Shown here: positions 7,943 through 15,885 of the stretch, in pieces
Numbering within the stretch: position 1 is the first letter of the stretch
How the letters are laid out: each line of letters starts with the position of its first letter
From: CAZVIK01 sp964627045
GTDB lineage: Bacteria > Acidobacteriota > Terriglobia > Bryobacterales > Bryobacteraceae
Direction: 5' to 3'
Assembly (NCBI GenBank): GCA_964627045.1
Contig: CAZVIK010000042.1
Location: forward strand, 1 to 23,552
Length of the DNA stretch: 23,552 nt
Made by a program: the position numbers and the translations under genes
The notes under the pieces: model-generated
What the model was told of the DNA's origin: nothing
The model's database searches: none
Seen by the model: the letters and a program-made list of their open reading frames with translations, nothing else

Positions 7943-8497
7943 ATGGCTCACACGCGCGAAAAGTCCCAACTGATGAGCGCGTCGGAGATCGATCGCACCC
8001 TCGTCCGCCTGGCGCACGAGATCCTTGAAAAGGCCTCCGACGTCAACAAGCTCGCCTTCATCGGCATCCGCCGCCGCGGCGTTCCACTGGCCCAACGGCT
8101 GGCCGCCAAGATCGAAGGGCTGGAAAAGCTGGCAGTCCCGGTCGGCATTCTCGACATCAGCCTCTACCGCGACGATCTTTCGACCATCGCCGACAAGCCG
8201 GTCATCAACACGACGGAGATTCCGTTTTCGGTCACGGGCCTCGACGTCATCCTGATGGACGATGTGCTCTACACCGGCCGCACCGTCCGCGCCGCGCTGG
8301 ATGCGCTGTTCAAGCACGGCCGCCCGGCGCGCGTGCAACTGCTGGCGCTGATCGACCGCGGCCACCGCGAGCTGCCCATCGAAGCCCGGTTCGTCGGCCG
8401 CACCGTGCAAACCACCGACGCGGAAATCATCGAAGTCAAGTTCAGGGAGATCGACCAGGTGGAAAAGGTCCTTCGGTTCGAACGTGTGGAGGACTAG
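7943..8497 (+). CDS. pyrR: PyrR: pyrimidine operon regulator / uracil phosphoribosyltransferase
   Basis: A 184-residue PyrR family protein. Visible marks are GIRRRGVPLAQRLA (41-54), SLYRDDLS (73-80) and the PRPP loop VILMDDVLYTGRTVRAALD (102-120), all typical of PyrR. The family binds pyr mRNA in a UMP-dependent way in Gram-positives and has uracil phosphoribosyltransferase activity. It is the first gene of pyrR-pyrB-pyrC, with pyrB beginning 3 bases after its stop and the pyrB ribosome site GGAGG lying inside its last codons. No obvious Shine-Dalgarno sequence precedes its ATG. The gap before it is too short for a standard attenuator with terminator, so which RNA it would bind here is unclear. 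Confidence 0.93.
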   Translation: MAHTREKSQLMSASEIDRTLVRLAHEILEKASDVNKLAFIGIRRRGVPLAQRLAAKIEGLEKLAVPVGILDISLYRDDLSTIADKPVINTTEIPFSVTGLDVILMDDVLYTGRTVRAALDALFKHGRPARVQLLALIDRGHRELPIEARFVGRTVQTTDAEIIEVKFREIDQVEKVLRFERVED

Positions 8498-8500
8498 CCC

Positions 8501-9409
8501 GTGCACAAGGGACTTCTTGGAATCGAGGACCTGCCGCGAGCCGAAATCGAATCGCTGCTGTCGCGCGCCAGGGATTTTCAGCCGAAGCAGGACGAGTCCT
8601 TCACGCGGCTCGGAATCCTGAAGGGGAAGATGGTCGTCAACCTGTTTTACGAGGCTTCCACACGCACGCGCGTAAGCTTTGAAATCGCCGCCAAGTGCCT
8701 GGGCGCGGATGCGGTCTCCATCACCGCGTCGGGTTCCAGCGTGAGCAAGGGCGAATCGCTGGTGGATACGCTGAACACGCTGGCGGCCATGCGGCCCAAC
8801 GCCATTGTCATGCGCCACGCGGCTAGTGGAGCGCCGCATTTTCTGGCCCGCCACCTGCCCATCCCCATCATCAACGCGGGCGACGGCACGCACGAGCACC
8901 CATCGCAGGCGCTGCTGGATGCGCGCACCATTCTCGATTCGCGGCCCGCACTGGACGGCCTTCGCGTCGCCATCATCGGCGACATCGCGCACAGCCGGGT
9001 GGCGCGCTCGAACATCTACCTTCTCTCGAAGTTCGGCGTCGATATCGTGCTTTGCGGCCCCGCGCCGCTGCTGCCCCCGGAATTGGCCCGCATCGCGCCT
9101 GGTGTCCGGCTCACGCACGACATTCGCGAGGCCGTTCGCGACGCCGACGTGGTCATGATGCTGCGCGTGCAACTGGAGCGCCAGCACGAAGCCGCCTTCC
9201 CGGCCGGCGAGTACTTCCAGTTCTTCGGCCTGCGGCCCGAGCACCTGGAACTGGCCAAGCCCGGCGCCATGGTGATGCACCCCGGCCCCATCAATCGCGG
9301 CCGCGAGATCGCCTCCGAGGTCGCCGATTCGCAGGTGTCGGCCATCCTCAACCAGGTGCAGAACGGCGTCGCCGTGCGTATGGCGATTTTGGAACGGATT
9401 CTGGGGTGA
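8501..9409 (+). CDS. pyrB: Aspartate carbamoyltransferase catalytic subunit
   Basis: A 302-residue enzyme that joins carbamoyl phosphate and aspartate, the committed step of UMP synthesis. The carbamoyl-phosphate motif STRTR is at 53-57 (FYEASTRTRVSFE), followed by SSVSKGESLVDT with its catalytic Ser/Lys loop, GDGTHEHPSQALLDA, GDIAHSRVARSN and HPGPINRGREI. Start is GTG at 8501 with GGAGG eight bases upstream, inside the end of pyrR. Its stop is 2 bases from the pyrC start, so the three genes are co-transcribed. No pyrI regulatory subunit gene follows; a complex with the adjacent PyrC-type dihydroorotase is possible, as known in some bacteria. Confidence 0.96.
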   Translation: MHKGLLGIEDLPRAEIESLLSRARDFQPKQDESFTRLGILKGKMVVNLFYEASTRTRVSFEIAAKCLGADAVSITASGSSVSKGESLVDTLNTLAAMRPNAIVMRHAASGAPHFLARHLPIPIINAGDGTHEHPSQALLDARTILDSRPALDGLRVAIIGDIAHSRVARSNIYLLSKFGVDIVLCGPAPLLPPELARIAPGVRLTHDIREAVRDADVVMMLRVQLERQHEAAFPAGEYFQFFGLRPEHLELAKPGAMVMHPGPINRGREIASEVADSQVSAILNQVQNGVAVRMAILERILG

Positions 9410-9411
9410 CC

Positions 9412-10698
9412 ATGCCCGACCTACTCATCAAGAATGGACGAGTGATTGACCCGGCATCCGGGCGCGACGAGAAGGGCGACGTTCTGATCCGCGACGGCGC
9501 GGTGGCGGCCGTCGGCACGGCGATACAGGCGAACGGCGCGGAGGTCTTCGACGCCGCGGGCCTGGTGGTCGCCCCGGGCTTTATCGACATGCACACGCAC
9601 CTGCGCGAACCCGGAGGCTCGCACGTCGAAACCATTGAGACTGGGTCGCGCGCGGCGGCCGCCGGCGGATTCACTTCGGTCTGCCCCATGCCCAACACCT
9701 CACCGGTAAACGACAACCCCACGGTGACCAGCTACATCGTCGAGCGCGCCACTCGCCACGCCGTGGTGAACGTCTTCCCGGTGGGTGCCATTACCAAAGA
9801 TAGCGCCGGCGAGGCCCTGGCCGAGATGGCTTCCATGAAGCGCGCCGGCGTGGTGGCCGTCTCCGACGACGGCCGCGCCGTGATGAACGCCCGCGTCATG
9901 CGCCGCGCGCTTGAGACCGCGCACGCCTTCGGCTTGCCCGTTATCCAACACTGCGAAGATGCCAACCTAAGCGCCGGCGGCGATATGCACGAGGGCCGGG
10001 AGTCGACCCGGCTTGGCATGCGCGCGATTCCCGGCTGTTCGGAGGATGTCATTGTGGCGCGCGACCTTTTACTCGCCGAATACACGGGCGCGCAGTATCA
10101 CGTCGCACACATTTCCACAACGCGTTCGCTGGAGATGGTCGCCCGCGCCAAGGCTCAAGGGCTCCGGGTCACCTGCGAAGCCACGCCGCACCACATGTCG
10201 CTGGCCGACGTGGACATGCCGCCTTACGACTCCAACTTCAAGATGAAGCCTCCGCTGCGCTCGCGGGAGGATGTCGCCGCCGTGGTGGACGGAATCGCCA
10301 ACGGCACGGTGGACGCCATCGCCACAGATCATGCCCCGCATGCCGGCAGCGACAAGATGCAGGAGTTCGAGCGCTGCCCGTTCGGCATCATCGGGCTGGA
10401 AACGGCGCTGGGTGTCGCGCTGGAAACGCTGGTCCATTCGGGCCGGATTCCCCTGGCGCGGCTGGTGGCGCTGTTTACCACCGGCCCCGCGCGTATTCTG
10501 AAGCTGGACCGCGGCACTCTGGCCGTAGGTGCGCCGGCCGATGTGACGATATTCGACGCGGACCTCTCCTGGACTTACGATGTGAACTGCTCGTTTTCCA
10601 AGAGCCGCAATTCCCCGTGGCACGGCAAGACCTTCCGCGGCGGCGCGGTGGCGGCTATCGTCGGCGGCGCGGTGGTCTGGAGGCGCGACAGCCAGTAG
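9412..10698 (+). CDS. pyrC: Dihydroorotase (type I)
   Basis: A 428-residue amidohydrolase that cyclises carbamoyl aspartate to dihydroorotate. The metal site looks complete: MHTHLREPG with H61 and H63, SDDGR (D153) in the position of the bridging Asp of type I enzymes, H180 in IQHCED, H233 in AHIST, and the catalytic Asp in ATDHAPH (D306). It is therefore likely active, unlike the pseudo-dihydroorotases of some pyrB operons. ATG 9412 lies 2 bases after the pyrB stop. The C-terminus (GAPADVTIFDADLSWTYD) is the normal small beta domain. A hairpin follows directly after its stop. Confidence 0.95.
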   Translation: MPDLLIKNGRVIDPASGRDEKGDVLIRDGAVAAVGTAIQANGAEVFDAAGLVVAPGFIDMHTHLREPGGSHVETIETGSRAAAAGGFTSVCPMPNTSPVNDNPTVTSYIVERATRHAVVNVFPVGAITKDSAGEALAEMASMKRAGVVAVSDDGRAVMNARVMRRALETAHAFGLPVIQHCEDANLSAGGDMHEGRESTRLGMRAIPGCSEDVIVARDLLLAEYTGAQYHVAHISTTRSLEMVARAKAQGLRVTCEATPHHMSLADVDMPPYDSNFKMKPPLRSREDVAAVVDGIANGTVDAIATDHAPHAGSDKMQEFERCPFGIIGLETALGVALETLVHSGRIPLARLVALFTTGPARILKLDRGTLAVGAPADVTIFDADLSWTYDVNCSFSKSRNSPWHGKTFRGGAVAAIVGGAVVWRRDSQ

Positions 10699-10722
10699 CC
10701 CGGTCCGGCATCTGGCCGGGCT
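10697..10722 (+). terminator. Hairpin at the end of the pyr operon
   Basis: AGCCCGG (10697-10703, overlapping the pyrC stop) pairs perfectly with CCGGGCT (10716-10722) across a 12-base loop. The following bases, CTTCGTCC, contain only a weak T-rich stretch, so termination efficiency is uncertain. Confidence 0.45.
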
Positions 10723-10838
10723 CTTCGTCCACTGGTTTCAAGGTGCCAAGTCCTCCGGCACGCGCTCGCGACGGCACTTCGCCGGCATTCGCCGTACCGG
10801 CACATTGGTGAACGTTACCTGCCGTCCTTGAGTTGGAC

Positions 10839-10844
10839 TACAAT
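10839..10844 (+). promoter_or_regulatory. -10-like TACAAT just before the phosphotriesterase-like gene
   Basis: TACAAT ends 7 bases before the ATG at 10852, and there is no Shine-Dalgarno sequence between. Transcription from it would start at or beside the start codon. The -35 region is poor (TTACCT-like about 17-18 bases upstream). Confidence 0.3.
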
Positions 10845-10851
10845 CCACTCC

Positions 10852-11766
10852 ATGACCCGCCGTGAACTGCTGGCCTTCCCCGCTGTGGGCATTGCCGCGC
10901 CGGCGAAGCCCGCGCCATCCATCCTGGTCCATGAGCACGTGCTGGTGGACTTCGTGGGCGCCGGCGAGATCCGGCCCGGCCGTTACGACGCCGACGAGGT
11001 CTTCCGGGTGGCGCGGCCGAAGCTCGAAGCCGCCGCGCGCCACGGCTGCGTGCGGCTGCTGGAAGCCACGCCCAACTACCTCGGACGCGACGCGAAGCTC
11101 ATGCGGCGTCTGGCCGAGGCCACAGGCGTGGACATCTGGATTAACACTGGCATCTACGGCGCGGGAAGACACCGCTACGTCCCATCTTGGGCACGCGACG
11201 CCGGGGCCGAGGAACTGGCCCGCCGCTGGGTCGACGAGGCGCGACGCGGCGTCGAAGGCGTCAGGCCGAAGTTCATCAAGACCGGCGTCACTGTGCCGCT
11301 CTCGGACCTGGACCGAAAACTGGTGCGCGCCGCCGCCATCACATCGCGCGAGACCGGGCTGACCATCGCCTCGCACACCGAGACCGGCGCGGCAGCTTTG
11401 GCTCAGATAGAGATTGTAGAGAGCGAGCGCGTCCGGCCCTCGCGCTACGTCTGGGTGCACGCGCATACCGAGAAGGATATGACGTGGCACGCAAAGGCAG
11501 CCAGGGCCGGCGCGTGGCTGGAGTTCGACGGCCTCAGCGCCAAGTCCGCCGACTGGCATCTGGAGTGCCTGAAGAACGCCGCAGCGATGGGATTCCTCGG
11601 CCAGTGCTTGCTTTCGCACGACGCCGGCTGGTACACCCCCGGCGAGCCGGGCGGCGGCAGCTATCGCGACTACACCTACCTCTACAGCGACTTCCTCCCG
11701 CGCCTGGAACCCGGCTGGCTCCAGACGCTACTGTGGGACAATCCGCGCCACGCGTACGGACGCTAA
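10852..11766 (+). CDS. Phosphotriesterase-family metal-dependent hydrolase
   Basis: A 304-residue member of the phosphotriesterase (PTE/parathion hydrolase) branch of the amidohydrolase superfamily. All metal ligands are visible in order: HEH (H27, H29) on the first strand, Lys143 in FIKTGV (the carbamylated bridging lysine), H175 in ASHTETG, H205 in VHAHTEKD and D257 in LSHDAGW. The N-terminus MTRRELLAF followed by a short Ala-rich stretch resembles a Tat signal, suggesting export of the folded metalloenzyme, although the hydrophobic part is short. Members outside true organophosphate hydrolases act as lactonases or have unknown roles. The start at 10852 is chosen over an upstream TTG because of this signal. 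Substrate not assignable. Confidence 0.83.
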   Translation: MTRRELLAFPAVGIAAPAKPAPSILVHEHVLVDFVGAGEIRPGRYDADEVFRVARPKLEAAARHGCVRLLEATPNYLGRDAKLMRRLAEATGVDIWINTGIYGAGRHRYVPSWARDAGAEELARRWVDEARRGVEGVRPKFIKTGVTVPLSDLDRKLVRAAAITSRETGLTIASHTETGAAALAQIEIVESERVRPSRYVWVHAHTEKDMTWHAKAARAGAWLEFDGLSAKSADWHLECLKNAAAMGFLGQCLLSHDAGWYTPGEPGGGSYRDYTYLYSDFLPRLEPGWLQTLLWDNPRHAYGR

Positions 11767-12050
11767 CGCTACGGTGCCGTTGGCGTGAGGCTCTCACAGA
11801 GCGGCGCGCGGCCGGTTGCGTCGAGTCTGGCGCTGACGGCCCGTTCCTGGAGCATTCCGTTCACATCTGCCACACCTGTAACATTACCGTGCCCCCGCGC
11901 GCCCCTCCTTCTGACGCGGAATTCCCGGAGAACGGGAGTCTTCCGTCTGAAATCCTGTAAGATCGTTAACCGCAAGACCGCGACCCAACGGCCGGCGTCC
12001 AGATCGGGCCCCCGCCAGGATCGCGGTAAGAGTAGGAAGGAGGCAAATCT
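11767..12050. other. Intergenic region, 284 bp, no gene recognised
   Basis: No supported gene lies between the phosphotriesterase-like gene and the esterase gene. The only small features are a short hairpin (GTGAG-GCT-CTCAC, 11785-11797) without a T-run and the strong AAGGAGG ribosome site of the next gene at its right end. The long frames across it are antisense continuations of the esterase gene. Confidence 0.5.
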
Positions 12051-13322
12051 GTGAGGGTACGGAATCTGATTTGTGCGGGGGGGGCCATCGTGTCGCTCCT
12101 GATCGTTAGCGTGGCATTTTCGCAACAAGCGGCCGCGCCGGCCAAACCGGCGGCAGCCAAACCGACAGGCCCCCGGGTCATTTCCCCGGAAGTCCTGCCG
12201 GACAAGAGAGTCACCTTCCGGCTGTATGCCCCGAAGTCCGGCACTGTGGTGCTGAACGGGAATTGGGACAACGGCCTCAACATTCCGATGACCAAGGATG
12301 CCGAGGGCATTTGGTCGGTGACGACTGGTCCGTTGACCGATCAACTCTGGGGCTATTCCTTTAGCGTGGACGGCGTCAAAGTGAACGACCCCGGAAACGG
12401 CGAGTATCAGCGAGACGGTGCACGCTATGACAACCTGCTGATGATCAGCGGCCCATGGAGCGAGCGGTGGGAGTTCAAGCCGGACATCCCGCACGGCGCC
12501 GTGACGGCCGTCTGGTATCCGTCTCCGATTCTGAAGCAGAAGGGCCGCCGGATGTATGTATATACACCGCCGGACTACTACACCAGCAACGCGAAGTACC
12601 CCGTGCTGTACCTGCTGCACGGCGGCGGCGGCGACGAAGACGCCTGGACCACGATGGGCCGCGCCACCGTCATCATGGACAACATGATCGCCAAGGGCGA
12701 ATGCAAGCCGATGATCGTCGTGATGCCCAACGGCAACGCCACCCAGATTGTCAGCCAGGGCTACGCGTTCGGGCCGACGCCGCCGCGCCAGTCGGTGACC
12801 GCTCCGGCTCCGCCGCCGGTGCAGGCCGCCCAGGGTGGCCTCGGAGCCGGCCGCGCCGCCGCACCGGGCGCTCCCGCCCGCGCGCCTCAGGCCCAGGTGT
12901 ACGAGGGCTCCTATCCGCACAGCCTGGTGAAGGAGATCATTCCGTTCATCGAGAAAAACTACCGCGTCATCGCCAACAAGGACAACCGCGCCATCGCGGG
13001 GCTCTCCATGGGCGGCGGCCACACCATGACGGCCACCAACAACAACCCCGGCGTGTTCGGCTGGATCGGCGTGTTCAGCTCCGGCCCCCGGCAGACCGAT
13101 CCCAACGTCGAGAAGCAGATGGCCACCCTCGCGAAGAGCGGCGTGAAGCTCTACTGGATCGGCGTGGGAAGCACGGACACGGCCAACGCAGGCGCCAAGA
13201 ACCTGTACAAGCTGGCGCAGGACCTGAAGTTCAACACCACGTTCAAGGAGATCCCTGGAGCGCATTACTGGTTCATCTGGCGCGATTTCCTGTGTGACTA
13301 CGGTTCGAAGCTGTTCAAGTAG
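12051..13322 (+). CDS. Secreted CE1-type esterase with N-terminal E-set domain
   Basis: A 423-residue exported hydrolase of the esterase D/feruloyl or acetyl xylan esterase type. The start is GTG with AAGGAGG seven bases upstream. A signal peptide covers residues 1-24 (cleavage near AFSQ). Residues about 42-135 form a CBM48-like Ig/E-set domain (VTFRLYAPKSGTVVLNGNW, GIWSVTTGPL). The alpha/beta hydrolase domain follows: YTPPDYYTSNAKYPVLYLLHGGGGDEDAW split over 171-199, nucleophile S319 in GLSMGG, probable acid D376 in GVGSTDT, and H405 in GAHYWFIWR. A low-complexity Ala/Pro/Gly/Arg insert of about 40 residues (243-283) sits inside the catalytic domain before the YPHSLVKEIIPFIE helix. Likely removes acyl groups from plant polysaccharides; substrate is inferred only. 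Probably monocistronic, ending at a strong terminator. Confidence 0.85.
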   Translation: MRVRNLICAGGAIVSLLIVSVAFSQQAAAPAKPAAAKPTGPRVISPEVLPDKRVTFRLYAPKSGTVVLNGNWDNGLNIPMTKDAEGIWSVTTGPLTDQLWGYSFSVDGVKVNDPGNGEYQRDGARYDNLLMISGPWSERWEFKPDIPHGAVTAVWYPSPILKQKGRRMYVYTPPDYYTSNAKYPVLYLLHGGGGDEDAWTTMGRATVIMDNMIAKGECKPMIVVMPNGNATQIVSQGYAFGPTPPRQSVTAPAPPPVQAAQGGLGAGRAAAPGAPARAPQAQVYEGSYPHSLVKEIIPFIEKNYRVIANKDNRAIAGLSMGGGHTMTATNNNPGVFGWIGVFSSGPRQTDPNVEKQMATLAKSGVKLYWIGVGSTDTANAGAKNLYKLAQDLKFNTTFKEIPGAHYWFIWRDFLCDYGSKLFK

Positions 13323-13337
13323 GAATCAACCGCTGTA

Positions 13338-13375
13338 CCGGGGCTCCGTCGAACGCGGGGCCCCGTTCTTTTTCT
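13338..13375 (+). terminator. Intrinsic terminator after the esterase gene
   Basis: CGGGGC (13339-13344) pairs with GCCCCG (13360-13365), and TTCTTTTT follows at once. This is the clearest Rho-independent terminator in the window and separates the esterase gene from the alcohol dehydrogenase gene. Confidence 0.8.
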
Positions 13376-13475
13376 CAGCCCGTGTCCGTCCCTTGGCCCA
13401 GCACTAACCCGGCATGAGGCAACGCCGGCTCGCCTTCCGTGCCATACTGCAAGAAGACCCCGAAGGAGAATCGCC

Positions 13476-14531
13476 ATGACCCAAGCCCGAGGATACGCCG
13501 CACTGCGCCCCAAGTCGCTCCTGGAGCCGTTCCAGTTCCAGCGACGCGAGCCGCGGGATCACGATGTCGTGATCGACATCAAGTTCTGCGGCATCTGCCA
13601 CTCCGACATTCACCAGGCCCGCGAGGAATGGGGCGGCGCCATCTTCCCGATGGTCCCCGGTCATGAGATCGCTGGCATCGTCTCCCGCGTCGGCGCCAAG
13701 GTCACCAAGTTCAAGGTGGGCGACCGCGCCGGAGTCGGCTGCTTCGTCGATTCCTGCCGCACCTGCGTTCCCTGCCAATCCGGGGAGGAGCAGTACTGCA
13801 CCGGCGGCGCGTCCTTCACTTACAACGGGATGGAACGCGACGGAAAGACGCCCACCTTCGGCGGCTACTCGGACCACATCGTCGTCGATGAGAACTACGT
13901 TCTCCGCATTCCGGAAAACCTCCCCATGGACGCCGCCGCGCCGCTGATGTGCGCCGGGATCACGCTGTATTCCCCGCTCATTCATTGGAAGGCGGGCGCC
14001 GGCAAGAAGGTGACCATCGCAGGACTCGGCGGCCTGGGCCACATGGGCGTGAAGATCGCCCACGCGCTGGGTGCGGAAGTCACTGTGTTGAGCCGCTCTC
14101 TTCGCAAACAGGCCGACGGGAAGCGGCTGGGCGCGGATCATTTTTTCGCCACCGAAGACCCAGAGACCTTTAAACACCTATACGGGACGCAGGACCTTCT
14201 CATTAACACCGTTTCGGGCGAAGTGGACTTCAACCCCTACCTGAACACGCTGAAGCTGGACGGCTCCATGGTGCTGGTGGGCGTGCCGGAGAAGCCGGCC
14301 ATGGTGGCCCCTTTCTCGCTGCTCGGCGCGCGCCGCAGCCTGGCCGGGTCGATGATCGGCGGCATCCGCGAGACGCAGGAGATGCTCGATTTCTGTTCCG
14401 CGCACAATTTCGCCGCCGACATCGAGAAGATCCCGATCCAATACGTGAACGACGCTTGGGAGCGCGTTGTGAAAGGCGACGTGCGCTACCGCTTCGTCAT
14501 CGACATGGCGACCGTTCGCGCTTCAGCCTAG
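13476..14531 (+). CDS. Zinc-dependent alcohol/aldehyde dehydrogenase (AdhC/YahK, cinnamyl-alcohol-dehydrogenase-like)
   Basis: A 351-residue medium-chain dehydrogenase/reductase. Catalytic zinc ligands are C38 (CGICHSD), H63 (GHE) and C159 (APLMCAG). The structural zinc lobe has C94, C97, C100 and C108. The cofactor motif GLGGLGHMG is at 183-191, and the residues after the second strand (VLSRSLRK) suggest NADP(H) rather than NAD. It probably reduces aldehydes to primary alcohols. The start has AAGGAG seven bases upstream. It is isolated on its strand: a terminator precedes it, and it converges on the methyltransferase gene with the two stop codons sharing the palindrome CTAG (14528-14531). 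Confidence 0.92.
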   Translation: MTQARGYAALRPKSLLEPFQFQRREPRDHDVVIDIKFCGICHSDIHQAREEWGGAIFPMVPGHEIAGIVSRVGAKVTKFKVGDRAGVGCFVDSCRTCVPCQSGEEQYCTGGASFTYNGMERDGKTPTFGGYSDHIVVDENYVLRIPENLPMDAAAPLMCAGITLYSPLIHWKAGAGKKVTIAGLGGLGHMGVKIAHALGAEVTVLSRSLRKQADGKRLGADHFFATEDPETFKHLYGTQDLLINTVSGEVDFNPYLNTLKLDGSMVLVGVPEKPAMVAPFSLLGARRSLAGSMIGGIRETQEMLDFCSAHNFAADIEKIPIQYVNDAWERVVKGDVRYRFVIDMATVRASA

Positions 14532-15208
14532 GGCAGCCGCGCCACCATCTGGTAGGGCGCCAGTCGATAACGTTGCGCGCAGGCCGAAGGCGGCTTGCCC
14601 GGCGTCAGACGGCGCCGGTCGACCACCCGCAGCCCGGCTGCTTCCAGTAGCGCCGCGAGTTCCTCCTCGGCGTGACAGAAGCACTGCGCCGGATTCTCCT
14701 TCACCAGCAGGTCGTCCACCTGGTACTCCGTGAAGCCGCCGGATGATTCGACATGGTGCAGAAATAGGACCCCGCCCGGCGCGAGGAGCCGCGCCAAGCC
14801 GCCGAGCGCCACACCGGCGGCCTCCCGCGGTACGTGCAGAAAACTGGCGCACCCGAAAATCCCGTCGAAACTCCCGGCGCGAAAACACGGCGCCATGAGG
14901 TCCATGGAGGCCACGCGGATTCCCGGTGCGCGCCGGCGCGTAAGGTCCAGGAACTCCTCGACGATGTCGGCCGCCGTGACCGTGAGGCCCGCTTTGGCGA
15001 ACGCCCCGCTGTCCAGACCGAGACCGCATCCGGCATCCAGAACCCGCGCGCCGGCCAGGTGTTTCAGAAACAGCGCGCGGCACTGCTCGTGAAACGCGTG
15101 GTCGTAGTCGGTCTGCCGCCGCCGCTCCCACTCGGCCGCGATCCGCGCGTAGGCTCGGCGGTTCTGCCGGGCAGTCTCGGCGGCTGGCCCTCCGGGCGGA
15201 GAAGTCAC
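14528..15208 (-). CDS. Class I SAM-dependent methyltransferase, last gene of the metal-import operon
   Basis: A 226-residue methyltransferase. Motif I VLDAGCGLGLDSG is at 56-68, the acidic residue after strand 2 is D81 (TAADIVEEFLDL), and the later strands GSFDGIFGCASFLHVPRE and GGLARLLAPGGVLFLHHVE are typical of the Methyltransf_11/25 group. The start is GTG at 15208, with GGAGGG six bases upstream, and overlaps the stop of the upstream ATPase gene by 4 bases (GTGA), so translation is probably coupled. This places it in the receptor-ABC transporter operon. No residue pattern reveals the acceptor; a small molecule such as a metal ligand, or the metal itself, is speculation. Confidence 0.85.
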   Translation of the reverse strand: MTSPPGGPAAETARQNRRAYARIAAEWERRRQTDYDHAFHEQCRALFLKHLAGARVLDAGCGLGLDSGAFAKAGLTVTAADIVEEFLDLTRRRAPGIRVASMDLMAPCFRAGSFDGIFGCASFLHVPREAAGVALGGLARLLAPGGVLFLHHVESSGGFTEYQVDDLLVKENPAQCFCHAEEELAALLEAAGLRVVDRRRLTPGKPPSACAQRYRLAPYQMVARLP

Positions 15209-15885
15209 CCGCGTCCCTCCAGCGTCAACACGCGGTCGCACATGCTCTCCAGCAACCTGCGGGAATGGGCGATGAATAGCGCCGACAGGCCGTAGCGTTC
15301 GCGCCATTGGATCACCCGTTCCAGGATCTGCGCCTGGTTCATGGGGTCCAGCGACGAGGTCGGCTCGTCCAGCACCAGGAACTTCGGTTCCAAGAGCAGC
15401 GCCCTCACGAACGCGAAACGCTGGACCTGCCCGGCGCTGAGTTCGAACGTGTGACGATTGGCCAGGGACGGGTCCAGGTTCATCCGTTCGCAGACGTGGC
15501 TGATTTGCCGCCGGTAACACTTCTGGCTCTTACCCACCGCGAGCGTCTCGTGCAGGGTTTCGATGATCGTACGCCGCGGATTGAACGCCAGCAAAGGCTC
15601 CTGGCTCACCCATCCGAACTGGCCGCGCAGCGGGCGGACCCCGGCGTGGCGGATGTTCCGTCCCAGCCAGTACACCTCGCCTTCCCAGGTCGGGATCAGG
15701 TCCAGCACGGCCTTTCCGAGAGACGTTTTGCCACAGCCGCTCGGGCCGGCCAGCCCCACGAATTCGCCGGCGTGGATGTGGAGCGACGCCGGCCCGGCCA
15801 CCCACCTCCGCCGCCGGAGGAGCGCGCCTTCCTCGTAGTACACGCGCACGCCGCGTGCCTCCAGCACCGCTTCGTGCTCAGACAT
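15205..15885 (-). CDS. ABC transporter ATPase, NikE/DppF-like
   Basis: A 226-residue ATP-binding subunit of the oligopeptide/nickel importer family. Walker A GPSGCGKT is at 47-54, the Q-loop Gln is present (WVSQEP, Q95), the signature is LSAGQ (149-153, Ala for the usual second Gly), Walker B and D-loop FLVLDEPTSSLD end at 180, and the switch His is in FIAHS. The GVRPLRGQFGWVSQEPLLAFNPRRTI stretch (82-107) carries the FNP motif typical of Dpp/Nik ATPases. It lacks the C-terminal oligopeptide-transporter extension of DppF, as NikE-type subunits often do. ATG 15885 has GGAGG eight bases upstream and overlaps the preceding ATPase gene by 8 bases. Confidence 0.88.
   Translation of the reverse strand: MSEHEAVLEARGVRVYYEEGALLRRRRWVAGPASLHIHAGEFVGLAGPSGCGKTSLGKAVLDLIPTWEGEVYWLGRNIRHAGVRPLRGQFGWVSQEPLLAFNPRRTIIETLHETLAVGKSQKCYRRQISHVCERMNLDPSLANRHTFELSAGQVQRFAFVRALLLEPKFLVLDEPTSSLDPMNQAQILERVIQWRERYGLSALFIAHSRRLLESMCDRVLTLEGRG

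Noticed and set aside
7910..9280. 456-codon open frame on the minus strand
   Set aside because: It is antisense to pyrR and pyrB, which are certain.
11769..13265. 498-codon open frame on the minus strand
   Set aside because: It is antisense to the esterase gene, whose catalytic motifs, signal peptide and ribosome site are all convincing; the part outside that gene has no recognisable domain.
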